A stretch of 64,000 bases of DNA, taken from positions 186,001-250,000 of the forward strand of contig NZ_JHET01000006.1 of assembly GCF_000685355.1 (NCBI RefSeq), read 5' to 3'. Below, piece after piece: positions 18,603-28,980 of the stretch; the first letter of the stretch is position 1; the number at the start of each line of letters is the position of its first letter. This DNA comes from Microbacterium sp. CH12i (GTDB lineage Bacteria; Actinomycetota; Actinomycetes; Actinomycetales; Microbacteriaceae). A program made the translations under genes and the position numbers. The notes beneath the pieces are model-generated. The model was not told the DNA's origin. It ran no database searches and saw nothing but the letters and a program-made list of their open reading frames with translations.

Positions 18603-19046
18603 CTACTTGACCAGCGCCTGGCACTGCGCCGCAAGGACGCTCGTGTCGGTCACACCCAAGCAGGGGTCGAACGTGAACACGACGAGCGTGCCGAGCAGGA
18701 TGAGCAGGCCAGCGGCCAACCCGATTGCCCAGACAAGGGCTTTGCGGACTTTGTCGTGGGTGACGTAGTCATTGACGATCGTGCGCATGCCGTTGCCGCC
18801 GTGGATGAATGCGAGCCACAGCATCAGCACATCCCACCACTGCCAGAACGGTGTGGCGAACTTCCCAGCGACGAAAGCGAAGTCGAGGGCGTGGATGCCC
18901 TCGCCGACCATCAAGTTGACGAATAGATGCCCGAAGATCAGAACGATCAGCACAACACCGGAGCCGCGCATGAACAGCCAGCCCCACTTCTCGAGGTTGA
19001 CCCCACGGCGACGGCGCGCTGGTGCGGCGACGGTCTGTGCAGACAT
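18603..19046 (-). CDS. sdhD: Succinate dehydrogenase membrane anchor subunit
   Basis: The 147-residue protein has a basic N-terminus ([21 protein letters not shown]) and three membrane spans ([58 protein letters not shown]). The His in FGHLF and in FIHGG are candidate heme or quinone ligands. Its ATG shares one base with the sdhC stop. It anchors SdhAB to the membrane. Confidence 0.93.
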   Translation of the reverse strand: MSAQTVAAPARRRRGVNLEKWGWLFMRGSGVVLIVLIFGHLFVNLMVGEGIHALDFAFVAGKFATPFWQWWDVLMLWLAFIHGGNGMRTIVNDYVTHDKVRKALVWAIGLAAGLLILLGTLVVFTFDPCLGVTDTSVLAAQCQALVK

Positions 19047-19480
19047 CAGTGACCCCCTCCGAATCCGGCAAACGCGAGCATCAGGTGACGCGGCGCGAAG
19101 CCCGCCATCAGCACGACCCACACCGCGAGAACGCCCCAGAACAGTTGCCTCTGGAAGCGTGCGCCCTTCGACCAGAAGTCGATGAGGATGATGCGCAGGC
19201 CATTGATCGCGTGGAAGACGATCGCTGCGACCAGCACGACTTCGCCGAGCGCCATGATCGGATTCTTATACGTGCCGATCACCGCGTTGTAGGCCTCAGG
19301 GGAGACCCGGATCAGTGCTGTGTCGAGCACATGCACCAGAAGAAAGAAGAAGATTGCGACTCCGGTGATGCGATGAAGCACCCATGACCACATGCCTTCG
19401 CGTCCCCGGTAGAGGGTGCCGCGTGGCTTCTTAGACGTGGTCTCCGAAATCGACGGGGTCAAGCGAGTGCCTGCGGACAC
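19046..19480 (-). CDS. sdhC: Succinate dehydrogenase cytochrome b556 subunit
   Basis: The 144-residue protein starts at GTG 19480 behind GGGAGG. It has the family signature GREGMWSWVLHRITGVAIFFFLLVH, with His in LHR, a second heme-region segment VFHAINGLRIILIDFWSKG, and three spans. It is the first gene of sdhCDAB. Longer upstream frame (to 19576) lacks a ribosome site and homology. Confidence 0.95.
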   Translation of the reverse strand: MSAGTRLTPSISETTSKKPRGTLYRGREGMWSWVLHRITGVAIFFFLLVHVLDTALIRVSPEAYNAVIGTYKNPIMALGEVVLVAAIVFHAINGLRIILIDFWSKGARFQRQLFWGVLAVWVVLMAGFAPRHLMLAFAGFGGGH

Positions 19481-19646
19481 GGTCGTCCTCCCTGATCGAT
19501 GCGAGGTCGGTAGCACGCACTGGGTCTTGGCCGACCGCAGAGGTGCCCGATCGTGTCCCATCCTATTCCTGTTCAAACACTGGGAGCGACGAAGGCGCCC
19601 CTAAGTGTCTCGACATCAAGATTCTTGCGCGGACTACGCTGGGGGC

Positions 19647-20762
19647 ATGACCGACCCGCTGCATGACTTCTACGCCGTGATCCCCGCCGGGGGCATCGGC
19701 AGCCGACTGTGGCCGCTCTCTCGAGCGGATGCCCCGAAGTTCCTGCACGACCTCACGGGCTCCGGACACTCACTTTTGCGAGACACGTGGGATCGACTGG
19801 AACCGCTCACCGGAAGCGATCGCATCGCGGTGGTTACCGGTCGTGCGCACCGTGCCGCTGTCGAGGCTCAGCTGCCCGGCATTGCGGACAAGAACGTGTT
19901 CCTCGAGTCAGAGCCGCGCGACTCTGCGGCCGCAATCGGTCTCGCCGCCGCGATCCTGCATCGCCGCAACCCGGATGTCATCATCGGCTCCTTTGCCGCC
20001 GACCACGTCATCCGCGGCACGCGCACGTTCGAGTTCGCGGTGCAGCAGGCAGTTGAAGTGGCCAAGGCCGGTTACATCTGCACCATCGGCATCCAGCCGT
20101 CAGAGCCTTCTGTTGGCTTCGGCTACATCCAAAAGGGCGGCGAACTCATCGTCGACGGCGCGCCGGAGGCAGCCACCGTCGAGCGTTTCGTCGAGAAGCC
20201 CGACCTCGAAACGGCCAAGCAGTACTACGCCGACCGTTCGTTCCTATGGAACGCGGGCATGTTCATCTCCAAGGCGAGCGTGCTGCTTGACGAACTTGCG
20301 ACGAACGAACCCGAACTGCATGCGGGCCTTCTCGTGCTCGCCGAGGCATGGGACGACCGCGAGAAGCGCGGACCTGTCGTTGACCGGGTGTGGCCCACGC
20401 TGAAGAAGATCGCGATCGATTATGCCGTCGCAGAGCCAGCTGCTGAGAAGGGGCATCTCGCGGTGATCCCCGGGCACTTCGATTGGGATGACGTCGGCGA
20501 CTTCGCGTCGCTGACGAAGCTGATCAGCAATGGCCGAAAGAACGACCTCGCGGTGCTGGGCCCGAAGGCCCGCGTGCTGTCAGACGCAGCGACCGGCATT
20601 CTCGTCAGCCAGACCTCTCGGGTGATTAGCCTGATCGGCGTGAAGGACATTGTTGTCGTAGATACGCCTGACGCGCTGCTGGTGACCACCACCGAGCATG
20701 CGCAGCGGGTGAAGGGCGTGGTCGAGTCGCTCAAGCTCACCGGCCGCGGCGACGTGCTCTGA
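19647..20762 (+). CDS. manC: Mannose-1-phosphate guanylyltransferase
   Basis: Makes GDP-mannose from mannose 1-phosphate and GTP, for cell-envelope mannosylation. The nucleotide-binding signature is IPAGGIGSRLWPLSRADAPKF. Further motifs are FGYIQKGG, VERFVEKPD, LWNAGMFISKASV and FDWDDVGDFASL. ATG 19647 gives 371 residues; an earlier ATG at 19605 lacks homology. The gene is divergent from sdhC. No isomerase domain is attached. Confidence 0.94.
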   Translation: MTDPLHDFYAVIPAGGIGSRLWPLSRADAPKFLHDLTGSGHSLLRDTWDRLEPLTGSDRIAVVTGRAHRAAVEAQLPGIADKNVFLESEPRDSAAAIGLAAAILHRRNPDVIIGSFAADHVIRGTRTFEFAVQQAVEVAKAGYICTIGIQPSEPSVGFGYIQKGGELIVDGAPEAATVERFVEKPDLETAKQYYADRSFLWNAGMFISKASVLLDELATNEPELHAGLLVLAEAWDDREKRGPVVDRVWPTLKKIAIDYAVAEPAAEKGHLAVIPGHFDWDDVGDFASLTKLISNGRKNDLAVLGPKARVLSDAATGILVSQTSRVISLIGVKDIVVVDTPDALLVTTTEHAQRVKGVVESLKLTGRGDVL

Positions 20763-20822
20763 CACGGTCACAGGTCTATTGCGAGTTTGTAACCATTAAC
20801 CGCAATCGCTCTGTCCGATGTC

Positions 20823-20837
20823 GTAACACTGGGTAAC
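20823..20837 (+). promoter_or_regulatory. Direct GTAAC repeat upstream of the BMP lipoprotein gene
   Basis: GTAAC occurs at 20823 and again at 20833, a 10-base period, and a third GTAAC lies at 20789. Tandem half-sites with about one helical turn spacing are typical of OmpR-family regulators such as MtrA. The site lies about 50 bases before the GTG start of the BMP lipoprotein gene. The regulator assignment is inference only. Confidence 0.35.
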
Positions 20838-20888
20838 TTAGCCTCGGGGCCTTGCGATTGGCGCAGGCCAGTAGTCGTGGAGGCTTAC

Positions 20889-21986
20889 GTGACCATTTCC
20901 ACTCAAAAGCGCGCTCTTGCTGCGCTCGTGGCGGCAGCTGTCGCTGTTGCACTTGCAGGCTGCGGGGCAGCTCCCGACTCGACCAGCGGTGGCAACGCCG
21001 GTGGCGAATCGATCGACTTCCTGCCCTGCATCGTTTCCGACATGGGCGGATTCGACGACAAGTCCTTTAACCAGCTGTCCTTCGAGGGCGCTACCAAGGC
21101 CGCAGACGAGCTCGGCGTGAAGCTGAAGGACGTGCAGTCCAACGCCGAGACCGAGTACGCACCCAACGTCACCAACCTCGTCGACGAGGGTTGCAACGCG
21201 ATCGTTGCTGTCGGTTTCGCGCTTTCCGCGGCGACGGTAGAAGCCGCGACCGCTAACCCGGACATCGACTTCATCCTCGTTGACGATGCAGCGGACAACG
21301 ACTTCGATGGCAAAAAGGACGCAGACAACGTCAAGCCGTTGCTGTATGACACGGCTCAGGCCGCGTTCCTCGCAGGCTACCTGGCTGCCGGCTACTCGAA
21401 GACCGGCAAGGTCGGCACGTTCGGTGGCCTGGAGTTCCCGACTGTGACGATCTTCATGGACGGTTTCAAGCAGGGCGTTGACTACTTCAATAAGATCAAG
21501 GGCGCTGACGTCCAGGTCATCGGCTGGGACGGCAAGACGGGCTCCTTCACCGGCGGCTTCGAGGCCAACCAGGACGCCAAGCAGGTTGCTGTCAACATTC
21601 TCGACCAGGGCGTGGACGTCATCCTTCCGGTCGGCGGTCCGATCTACCAGTCGGCACAGCAGGCCATCAAGGAATCCGGCAAGGACATCGCCCTCATCGG
21701 CGCCGACGCCGACCTGTTCGTCACTGACCCGAGCACAGCAGACGTCGTGTTGACCTCGGTTCTGAAGGCGATGGACCTGTCGACCTACGAGGCAGTTCTT
21801 GCCAGCGGCGAGGGCAAGTTCGATCCCGAGGCCTACGTCGGCACGCTGGAGAACAAGGGCGTCGGCATCGCTGACCTGCACAACTTCTCTGACAAGGTCG
21901 ATTCTGCCCTCCAGGACGAGGTCGCCCAGCTGCAGAAGGACATTATCGACGGTAAGGTCACCGTCACGTCTTACCTGAGTAAGTAA
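20889..21986 (+). CDS. BMP-family nucleoside-binding lipoprotein
   Basis: The 365-residue protein starts at GTG 20889, five bases after GGAGG. A signal peptide ends in a lipobox (VALAGC). The mature protein is of the Bmp/PnrA type: SDMGGFDDKSFNQLSFEGATKA, FALSAATVEAA, GTFGGLEFPTVTIFMDGFKQGV, and VILPVGGPIYQSAQQA. These surface proteins capture purine and other nucleosides for an ABC importer. The ABC genes follow after a strong hairpin, so this gene is probably expressed at a higher level than the rest. Confidence 0.93.
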   Translation: MTISTQKRALAALVAAAVAVALAGCGAAPDSTSGGNAGGESIDFLPCIVSDMGGFDDKSFNQLSFEGATKAADELGVKLKDVQSNAETEYAPNVTNLVDEGCNAIVAVGFALSAATVEAATANPDIDFILVDDAADNDFDGKKDADNVKPLLYDTAQAAFLAGYLAAGYSKTGKVGTFGGLEFPTVTIFMDGFKQGVDYFNKIKGADVQVIGWDGKTGSFTGGFEANQDAKQVAVNILDQGVDVILPVGGPIYQSAQQAIKESGKDIALIGADADLFVTDPSTADVVLTSVLKAMDLSTYEAVLASGEGKFDPEAYVGTLENKGVGIADLHNFSDKVDSALQDEVAQLQKDIIDGKVTVTSYLSK

Positions 21987-21995
21987 TCATCTGAA

Positions 21996-22030
21996 ACGGG
22001 GAGGTCGACACGCGTCGACCTCCCCGTTTT
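21996..22030 (+). terminator. Rho-independent terminator between the binding protein and ABC genes
   Basis: A perfect 14-bp stem (ACGGGGAGGTCGAC with its complement), an ACGC loop, and a T-run from 22027. It lies 9 bases after the lipoprotein stop. Partial read-through would give the usual excess of binding protein over transporter. Confidence 0.92.
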
Positions 22031-22084
22031 GTCCTGCCGGGAGGTTTTTCCCTGCCAGACCGGTCTGCTGAATAGGATCAGAAC

Positions 22085-23592
22085 ATGAAGCTTGAACTGC
22101 GCGGCATCACGAAGAGGTTCGGCGCGCTGACAGCCAACGACCACATTGATCTCGTTGTGGAAGAAGGCGAGATCCACTGTCTGCTCGGCGAGAACGGTGC
22201 GGGCAAGTCGACCCTCATGAATGTTTTATACGGCCTCTACCAAGCCGACGAGGGTGAGATTCTGCTCGACGACGAGATGCAGCACTTCGCCGGTCCGGGA
22301 GATGCAATGGCTGCCGGCATCGGCATGGTCCACCAGCACTTCATGCTCATTCCGGTGTTCACCGTTGCCGAGAATGTGATGCTCGGCAACGAGAAGACCC
22401 GCTTCGGCGGGCGGCTCGACCTCTCCGCGGCTCGTGCGCGCGTGCGTGAGATTTCACAGCAGTTCGGATTCGACGTCGACCCGGACGCGCTCGTTGAAGA
22501 CCTCCCTGTGGGGCTGCAACAGCGGGTGGAGATCATCAAGGCGCTTTCTCGTGACGCCAAGGTCCTCGTCTTCGACGAGCCGACTGCGGTGCTCACTCCG
22601 CAGGAAACCGATGAGTTGATGGCGACGATGCGTCTGCTCAAGTCGCAGGGCACATCGATCGTGTTCATCACCCACAAACTCCGCGAAGTCCGCGAAGTAG
22701 CGGATCGGATCACTGTGATTCGGCTCGGCAAGGTTGTCGGAGAAGCATCACCCACCGCAACGAATGAGGAGCTTGCGTCCCTGATGGTCGGCCGTGCCGT
22801 CGAGCTGAAGGTGCACAAGGATGCACCAGAACTGCGCAGCAACGGACTGGTCGTTGAAGGTCTCACGGTCACTGACCGCGCGGGCACCGTCCTCGTCGAC
22901 AACGCCTCTTTCGAGGTGTGTGGGGGAGAAGTTCTGGCTATCGCTGGTGTGCAGGGCAATGGGCAGACTGAGCTCACCGAAGCGCTCATGGGCCTCCAAG
23001 AAAATGTCCGCGGGAGCGCGCGTTAGATAGTGAAGAGCTGGTCGGGCGTTCCGTCCGCCAGATTCTCGACGTCGGCGTCGGCTTCATCCCGGAAGACCGC
23101 AGCGTCGATGGACTGGTGAAAGAGTTCACCATCTCAGAGAACCTCATGCTCGACCGCTCGCATGGTGGCGAATTTGTGTCTGCGGGTACGGTGCGCCGCG
23201 GTGCACTCGATGAATTCACCCGTGCAAAGATCGCCGAGTTCGACATTCGTACCCAGGGCCCCACGCAGGCTGCCGGTCGTCTATCGGGCGGCAATCAGCA
23301 AAAGGTGGTGCTGGCACGGGAGCTCAGTCGTGAGCTCTCACTCTTCGTTGCCGCGCAACCGACACGAGGCGTGGATGTCGGATCCATCGAGTTCATCCAC
23401 AAACGCATCGTCGAGACCCGTGACTCCGGAGTGCCGGTGCTTGTGATCTCCACTGAGCTCGACGAGGTAGCAGCTCTGGCCGACCGGATCCTCGTCATGT
23501 ATCGAGGGCGGGTTGTCGGCATCGTGCCGGGCAACACCTCGCGTGAGGAACTTGGCTTGATGATGGCCGGCATGAACGGAGCAAGCGCATGA
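22085..23592 (+). CDS. Nucleoside ABC importer, duplicated ATPase subunit, frameshifted
   Basis: Two ATPase domains in one chain, as in BmpA-linked and sugar-type importers. The first has a full Walker A (LLGENGAGKST), signature (EDLPVGLQQRVEIIKAL) and Walker B (VLVFDEPTAVLTP). The second has a degenerate Walker A (AGVQGNGQTE) and a good signature (LSGGNQQKVVLARELS). One base is missing near 23017: the frame as read stops at 23026, but LDSEELVGRSVRQILDVGVG continues directly. The stop overlaps the next gene (ATGA). Confidence 0.93.
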
Positions 23593-24857
23593 CCACCGTG
23601 CAAGATGAGGGTCCGCTGGCGGAGCCATCCACACTGGTTGCGCCCTCGCGTTGGCGGGTTGCCTTCCAGGCGATCGTCAACGGAAACGGGATCGTCTCTG
23701 TCCTCGCTGTTCTGATCGCTGTGCTGGTCGGATCGATCATGATCGCGGCGACGAATGAAGAAGTCCAAGCTTCGGCAGGGTATTTCTTCTCGCGACCGAG
23801 CGACATGCTCGGGGCAGTCTGGCACGCCGTTACCGGCGCCTATGCCGCGCTGTTCCGCGGTGCCATCTACAACTTCAATGCTGATACCTTCGCAATCGGC
23901 ATCCGACCACTGACTCAGACACTGACGTTCGCGACGCCGCTCATCGCCGCGGGTCTCGGGGTCGCGCTCGCGTTCCGTGCCGGCCTGTTCAACATCGGTG
24001 GTCAGGGGCAGATGCTGATGGCTGCGGCCGCAGCCGGCTACGTCGCTACACAGATGGACATGCCGTTCCCGTTGCATCTGATCGTCGCAGTCATCGCCGG
24101 AATGGTCGCAGCCGCTCTCTGGGCTGGCATCGCCGGGTATCTGAAGGCACGCACCGGAGCGCATGAGGTGATCACAACGATCATGCTCAACCACATCGCG
24201 TTCTACCTGCTGGCATGGATGCTTGCGACGCAGGGCCTGCTGCAGGCGTCGGGATCCAATAACCCCAAGTCTGCACCGATGCCCGACAGTGCGGTTCTGC
24301 CGCTCATCCTCGGTCCGAGCTACAAGTTGCACGCCGGGTTCCTCGTGGCGCTTGCGGCCGTGGCATTCACCTGGTGGCTCCTCGAGCGTTCGTCTCTCGG
24401 GTTCCGTTTCCGTGCAGTCGGAGAGAACCCCGCAGCTGCGCGCGTGGCGGGTATCGATGTCGGCCGGATGTACTTCACGGTGATGCTGATCGCCGGTGCA
24501 CTCGTCGGTATCGCCGGCGTCAGTCAGATCCTCGGTACCGAGACCAGCGGCTTCGGCGGAGCCATCGACGCAGGCATCGGCTTCGATGCCATCACGGTCG
24601 CGCTGCTTGGCCGGTCCCGGCCTCTGGGGGTCCTCGCTGCGGGTCTGCTCTTCGGTGCGTTCAAGACCGGTGGTTTTACGATGCAGTCATCCCAGGGCAT
24701 CCCCATCGAGATTGTGCTCGTCGTGCAGTCGCTGATCGTGCTGTTTATCGCGGCGCCGCCGCTTGTGCGCGCCATGTTCGGTCTGCCGCAGCCGGGTCAA
24801 CCGACGCGCCGTAAGGCTCGAGCCGCGCAGCGCGCGAAGAAGGAGGTGTCGGCATGA
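23589..24857 (+). CDS. Nucleoside ABC importer permease, first
   Basis: The 422-residue inner-membrane protein of the BPD_transp_2 type has eight to ten spans and the typical segment FNIGGQGQMLMAAAAAGYVA, followed by GAHEVITTIMLNHIAFYLL and RAVGENPAAARVAGIDVGRM. It overlaps the ATPase gene by 4 bases and the second permease by 4 bases. The frame is intact. It pairs with the next gene to form the channel. Confidence 0.93.
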   Translation: MTTVQDEGPLAEPSTLVAPSRWRVAFQAIVNGNGIVSVLAVLIAVLVGSIMIAATNEEVQASAGYFFSRPSDMLGAVWHAVTGAYAALFRGAIYNFNADTFAIGIRPLTQTLTFATPLIAAGLGVALAFRAGLFNIGGQGQMLMAAAAAGYVATQMDMPFPLHLIVAVIAGMVAAALWAGIAGYLKARTGAHEVITTIMLNHIAFYLLAWMLATQGLLQASGSNNPKSAPMPDSAVLPLILGPSYKLHAGFLVALAAVAFTWWLLERSSLGFRFRAVGENPAAARVAGIDVGRMYFTVMLIAGALVGIAGVSQILGTETSGFGGAIDAGIGFDAITVALLGRSRPLGVLAAGLLFGAFKTGGFTMQSSQGIPIEIVLVVQSLIVLFIAAPPLVRAMFGLPQPGQPTRRKARAAQRAKKEVSA

Positions 24858-26136
24858 GCACCACCGTCTCGTCAGATGACAAGCAATTCGAGCAGCCACG
24901 CACAGTCGCGGTCGTCTCCTGGAAGGCCCCGATCATCTTCGGGATCTTCACGCTGCTGTTCGCGCTGCTCCCCTTGCTCGCGCCCCGCGAAGGGGCAACC
25001 ACTTTCCGGCTGTACGCCGGGAAAGCGGCGATCCCGATCCCCGATGTGATCCTGCCGGCGACGGCGACGTCGTGGATCGCCGTCTTGATACTGGCAGTCG
25101 TAACCGTGTTCGCGTTCTGGAGCGCGAGAAGACGCCGCGGCATCGCGCTGTGGGTAGTGGTTGTGTACGTGGCTGTGCTGCTGATCGGATTCTTGGCATG
25201 GGCCGCCGCAGGCAGCACTCTGCCTATGATCGGGCTGCTGGGCGGTGCACTCGCGCTTGCGACGCCGCTGATCTTCGGAGCGCTGGGCGGCGTGATCGGC
25301 GAGCGCGCCGGTGTCGTGAACATCGCGATCGAGGCGCAACTGCTCGCCGGTGCGTTCTCCGCGGCGATCGCCGCATCGATCGCCGGCACGCCGTGGGCGG
25401 GCCTCGTCGCTGCATGGTGGCCGGGATGCTTGTTGCCCTCGTGCTCGGCGTTTTCACGATCACCTACTATGTCGACCAGGTCATCGTCGGTGTGGTCCTG
25501 AACGTGCTCGTCATCGGGCTGACGACATTCCTGTTTCGCCAGGTGCTCGCCCCGAACAGTGAGACGTTGAACTCTCCACCGACCTTCGACACTATGGCGA
25601 TTCCGCTGCTCAGCGACATTCCGGTGATCGGCCCGATCCTGTTTCGCCAGTCGTTCATTGTGTACCTGATGTACTTCGTCGTCGCGTTGGTGTGGTTCGG
25701 CCTCTATCGCACGCGTTGGGGGCTCCGCCTGCGCGCAGTGGGAGAGCACCCGCAGGCTGCTGACACAGTCGGCATCAAGGTGGCGGCGACTCGCTACCGC
25801 GCGGTGCTGCTGGCCGGAGCCGTCGCGGGGATGGGTGGTGCGTTCTATACGCTCGTCTCAGTTCCGCGGTTCAATCAGGAGATGACGGCAGGCGCGGGTT
25901 TCATCGCTCTTGCCGCGGTGATCTTCGGAAAATGGGACCCCATCAAGGCGACGCTTGCCGCGCTGCTGTTCGGTTTTGCCGCGAACCTGCAGGGTGTGCT
26001 GAGCGTCATCGGATCCCCGGTGCCCAGCCAGTTCATGCTGATGCTTCCGTACGTTGTCACGATCTTCGCTGTGGCGGGGCTGGTCGGTCGTTCACGCGCG
26101 CCCGCAGCTGACGGCGAACCCTACATCAAGAGTTGA
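24854..26136 (+). CDS. Nucleoside ABC importer permease, second, frameshifted
   Basis: Same family as the preceding permease. The N-terminal part runs to GVVNIAIEAQLLAGAFSAAIAAS, and the C-terminal part contains YYVDQVIVGVVLNVLVIGLTT and RAVGEHPQAADTVGIKVAATR. One base is missing near 25412 (expected GLVAA then VAGMLVALVLGVF). Without the repair, the frame stops at 25501. The rebuilt length is about 428 residues. Confidence 0.92.
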
Positions 26137-26145
26137 GAGAAGGAC

Positions 26146-26544
26146 ATGACTGACATCGACTGGGACGAGCTCAGAACCGTCGCCACCAGTGCTATGCGCA
26201 ATGCATACGCTCCGTATTCGCGCTACAAGGTCGGGGCTGCGGCTCTCGTCGACGACGGTCGCATCGTCGCCGGATGCAACGTCGAGAATGCGTCGTACGG
26301 CGTCACTCTGTGCGCGGAATGCGCGCTCGTCGGCGATCTGCATATGTCCGGCGGTGGACGATTGGTCGCGTTCGTATGCGTGAACAACGACGGCCAGACG
26401 ATCATGCCGTGCGGTCGGTGCCGTCAGTTGCTCTTCGAGCACTCGATGCCGGAGATGCTGCTCGAGACGGTGTCTGGCATCCGCACAATCGACGAAGTGC
26501 TGCCCGACGCGTTCGGCCCCCGCGACCTGGAGGATGTCCGATGA
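26146..26544 (+). CDS. cdd: Cytidine deaminase
   Basis: Deaminates cytidine and deoxycytidine to uridine forms. At 132 residues it is of the short homotetrameric type. Zinc ligands and the catalytic Glu are visible in CNVENASYGVTLCAECALVG and MPCGRCRQLLFE. It starts 9 bases after the permease stop behind GAGAGAAGGA, and its stop overlaps the deoA start (ATGA). Confidence 0.96.
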   Translation: MTDIDWDELRTVATSAMRNAYAPYSRYKVGAAALVDDGRIVAGCNVENASYGVTLCAECALVGDLHMSGGGRLVAFVCVNNDGQTIMPCGRCRQLLFEHSMPEMLLETVSGIRTIDEVLPDAFGPRDLEDVR

Positions 26545-27835
26545 CAACTGTGGAACCGTTTGACGCGATCGACGTGATCCGCGCGAAGAGGGACGGCGGC
26601 GCTGTTCCCGAGCCTGAGCTGCGTTGGATGGTCGACGCCTATACCCGCGGCTACGTGTCGGATGCGCAGATGGCCTCGTTCGCGATGGCAATCTTCCAGC
26701 GTGGCATGGAGCGCTCCGAAATCCGTGTGCTCACCGACGCATGATCGCCTCGGGGGAGCGGATGAGCTTCAAAGCCTTGGGCAAGAAGACTGTCGACAAG
26801 CATTCCACTGGTGGCGTCGGCGACAAGATCACGCTGCCGCTCGCACCGCTCGTGGCGTCCTTCGGCGTTGCCGTGCCGCAGCTCAGCGGCCGCGGTCTCG
26901 GCCACACCGGCGGCACTCTCGACAAACTGGAATCGATCCCTGGCTGGCGGGCTGCCCTCAGTAACGAAGAAATGTTCGCGCAGATGCAGGGCGATGTCGG
27001 CGCGGTGATCTGCGCGGCAGGCTCAGGTCTTGCCCCGGCAGACAAGAAGCTCTATGCGCTGCGCGACGTCACCGGCACTGTCGAGGCGATTCCGCTGATC
27101 GCCTCGAGCATCATGTCGAAGAAGATCGCCGAGGGCACCGATGCACTGGTGCTGGATGTGAAGTTCGGCTCCGGCGCGTTCATGCAGGACATCGAACGTG
27201 CCCGTGAACTGGCGCAGACCATGGTCGCACTCGGCACCGACTCCGGAGTCGCCACCACGGCGCTGCTGACCGATATGAGTGTGCCGCTCGGCCTCGCAAT
27301 CGGCAATGCGAACGAGGTCCGCGAGTCGGTCGAGATCCTCGCCGGCGCAGGGCCCGCTGACGTGCGCGAACTCACCATCGCTCTGGCGCGCGAGATGCTC
27401 GCTCTCGCCGGCCTCCCGGATGCCGATGTCGAAGCAGCGCTTGACGATGGTCGTGCGATGGACACCTGGAAGGCAATGATTCGTGCCCAGGACGGCGATC
27501 CGGATGCCTCGCTGCCGACGGCTCGTGAGACGCATGTCGTTGCGGCGCCAACAGACGGTGTCATCACCCGGATGGACGCTCTTCCATTCGGTATCTCGGC
27601 GTGGCGGCTGGGCGCCGGTCGTGCCCGCGCTGAAGACCAGGTCGTTCATGCCGCCGGCATCGATCTGCACGCGAAGCCCGGTGACCGGGTTACCGCGGGA
27701 CAGCCGCTATTCACACTGTCTGCCGAGGACGAAGGACGCTTTGCCCGCGCCATCGATGCGCTCGACGGAGCGTGGGAGATCGGCGACGAGGCCCCGCAGG
27801 TCTCGTCCCTCGTCCGCGAGCGCATCACCGCGTAG
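26541..27835 (+). CDS. deoA: Thymidine phosphorylase, frameshifted
   Basis: Cleaves thymidine or deoxyuridine to base and deoxyribose 1-phosphate. The N-terminal helical part (IRAKRDGGAVPEPELRWMVD) keeps one frame to LTDA at about 26741, where one base is missing. It then continues MIASGERMSFKALGKKTVDK with the family signature KHSTGGVGDKITLPLAPLVA, SGRGLGHTGGTLDKLESI, and MSKKIAEGTDALVLDVKFGSGAFM. The rebuilt length of about 432 residues fits the family. Confidence 0.94.
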
Positions 27836-27864
27836 GCTGGGCCACGCTACCGAGAGGATCACAC

Positions 27865-28980
27865 ATGTCGATCGAATCCGACGGCGACGTCGCCATCCAG
27901 GGCACTTCGTTGCGGAGTCTGCCAAAGGTCTCCCTGCACGACCACCTCGACGGTGCCGTGCGGCCACAGACGATCATCGAGTTGGCCGAGCCGATCGGGC
28001 TCGAACTGCCGAAGACGGATGCCGCAGCGCTGGGTGACTGGTTCGCTACGCGCAGCGACTCCGGCTCCCTCGTGGAGTACCTCAAGACGTTTGATCTCAC
28101 GACGGGTGTCATGCAGACGCCGGAGGGTCTCACGCGCGTGGCGCGTGAGTTCGTCGAAGACCTCGCTGACGACGGCGTGATCTACGGTGAGATGCGTTGG
28201 GCCCCTGAGCAGCACCTCACTCGTGGCCTCTCGCTTGCGCAGGCTGTGGATGCTGTGCAGCAGGGCATCGAAGAGGGTGAAGATGTCGTGGATCGCTCCG
28301 GACGCAGCATCCGCGTCGGTCAGTTGATCACCGCCCTACGGCACGCTGATCGCTCGCGCGAGATCGCAGAGCTCGCCGTCGATTACCGTGGTCGCGGAGT
28401 CGTGGGGTTCGACCTCGCCGGCCCTGAGGACGGCTTCGCGCCGTCGAAGCACCGGGCGGCGTTCGACTACCTCGCGGAGAACTTCTTCCCGGTCACTGTG
28501 CATGCGGGCGAGGCCGCCGGTATTGACTCGATTCGCTCGGCGCTGCTGGATGGGCGCGCACTGCGACTGGGTCACGGAGTGCGGATCGCCGAAGATCTAG
28601 AGATCATCAGCGAGGAAGGCGACGAGGTTCAGGTGCAGTTCGGCGAACTCGCTCGCTGGGTGCGCGACCGCGAGATCCCGCTTGAGCTGTCTCCGTCGTC
28701 GAACCTGCAGACCGGCGCCGTCGCGGCGTGGGGCACGGCACTCATCGATCATCCCTTCGATCTGCTCTACCAGCTCGGCTTCGCCGTGACCGTGAACGTC
28801 GACAATCGCACGATGAGTCGCACTTCACTGACGCGCGAGCTCGCGCTTCTCGTGGAGACGTTCGGTTATGACCTCGATGACCTTGAGGCGTTCCAGTTCA
28901 ACGCCGCCGCAGCATCGTTCCTCCCGGTGGAAGAGCGCGAGGAGCTTGTCGAGATGATAGCCGAGGGCTTCGGCGCTTGA
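27865..28980 (+). CDS. add: Adenosine deaminase
   Basis: Converts adenosine to inosine. Zinc ligands appear in LPKVSLHDHLDGAVRP (HxH), VTVHAGEAAG, and LGHGVRI. Other family features are LELSPSSNLQTGAV and VNVDNRTMSRTSLTRE. The ATG 27865 gives 371 residues. It is the last salvage gene of this operon. Its stop overlaps a TTG start of the next gene (TTGA). Confidence 0.96.
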   Translation: MSIESDGDVAIQGTSLRSLPKVSLHDHLDGAVRPQTIIELAEPIGLELPKTDAAALGDWFATRSDSGSLVEYLKTFDLTTGVMQTPEGLTRVAREFVEDLADDGVIYGEMRWAPEQHLTRGLSLAQAVDAVQQGIEEGEDVVDRSGRSIRVGQLITALRHADRSREIAELAVDYRGRGVVGFDLAGPEDGFAPSKHRAAFDYLAENFFPVTVHAGEAAGIDSIRSALLDGRALRLGHGVRIAEDLEIISEEGDEVQVQFGELARWVRDREIPLELSPSSNLQTGAVAAWGTALIDHPFDLLYQLGFAVTVNVDNRTMSRTSLTRELALLVETFGYDLDDLEAFQFNAAAASFLPVEEREELVEMIAEGFGA

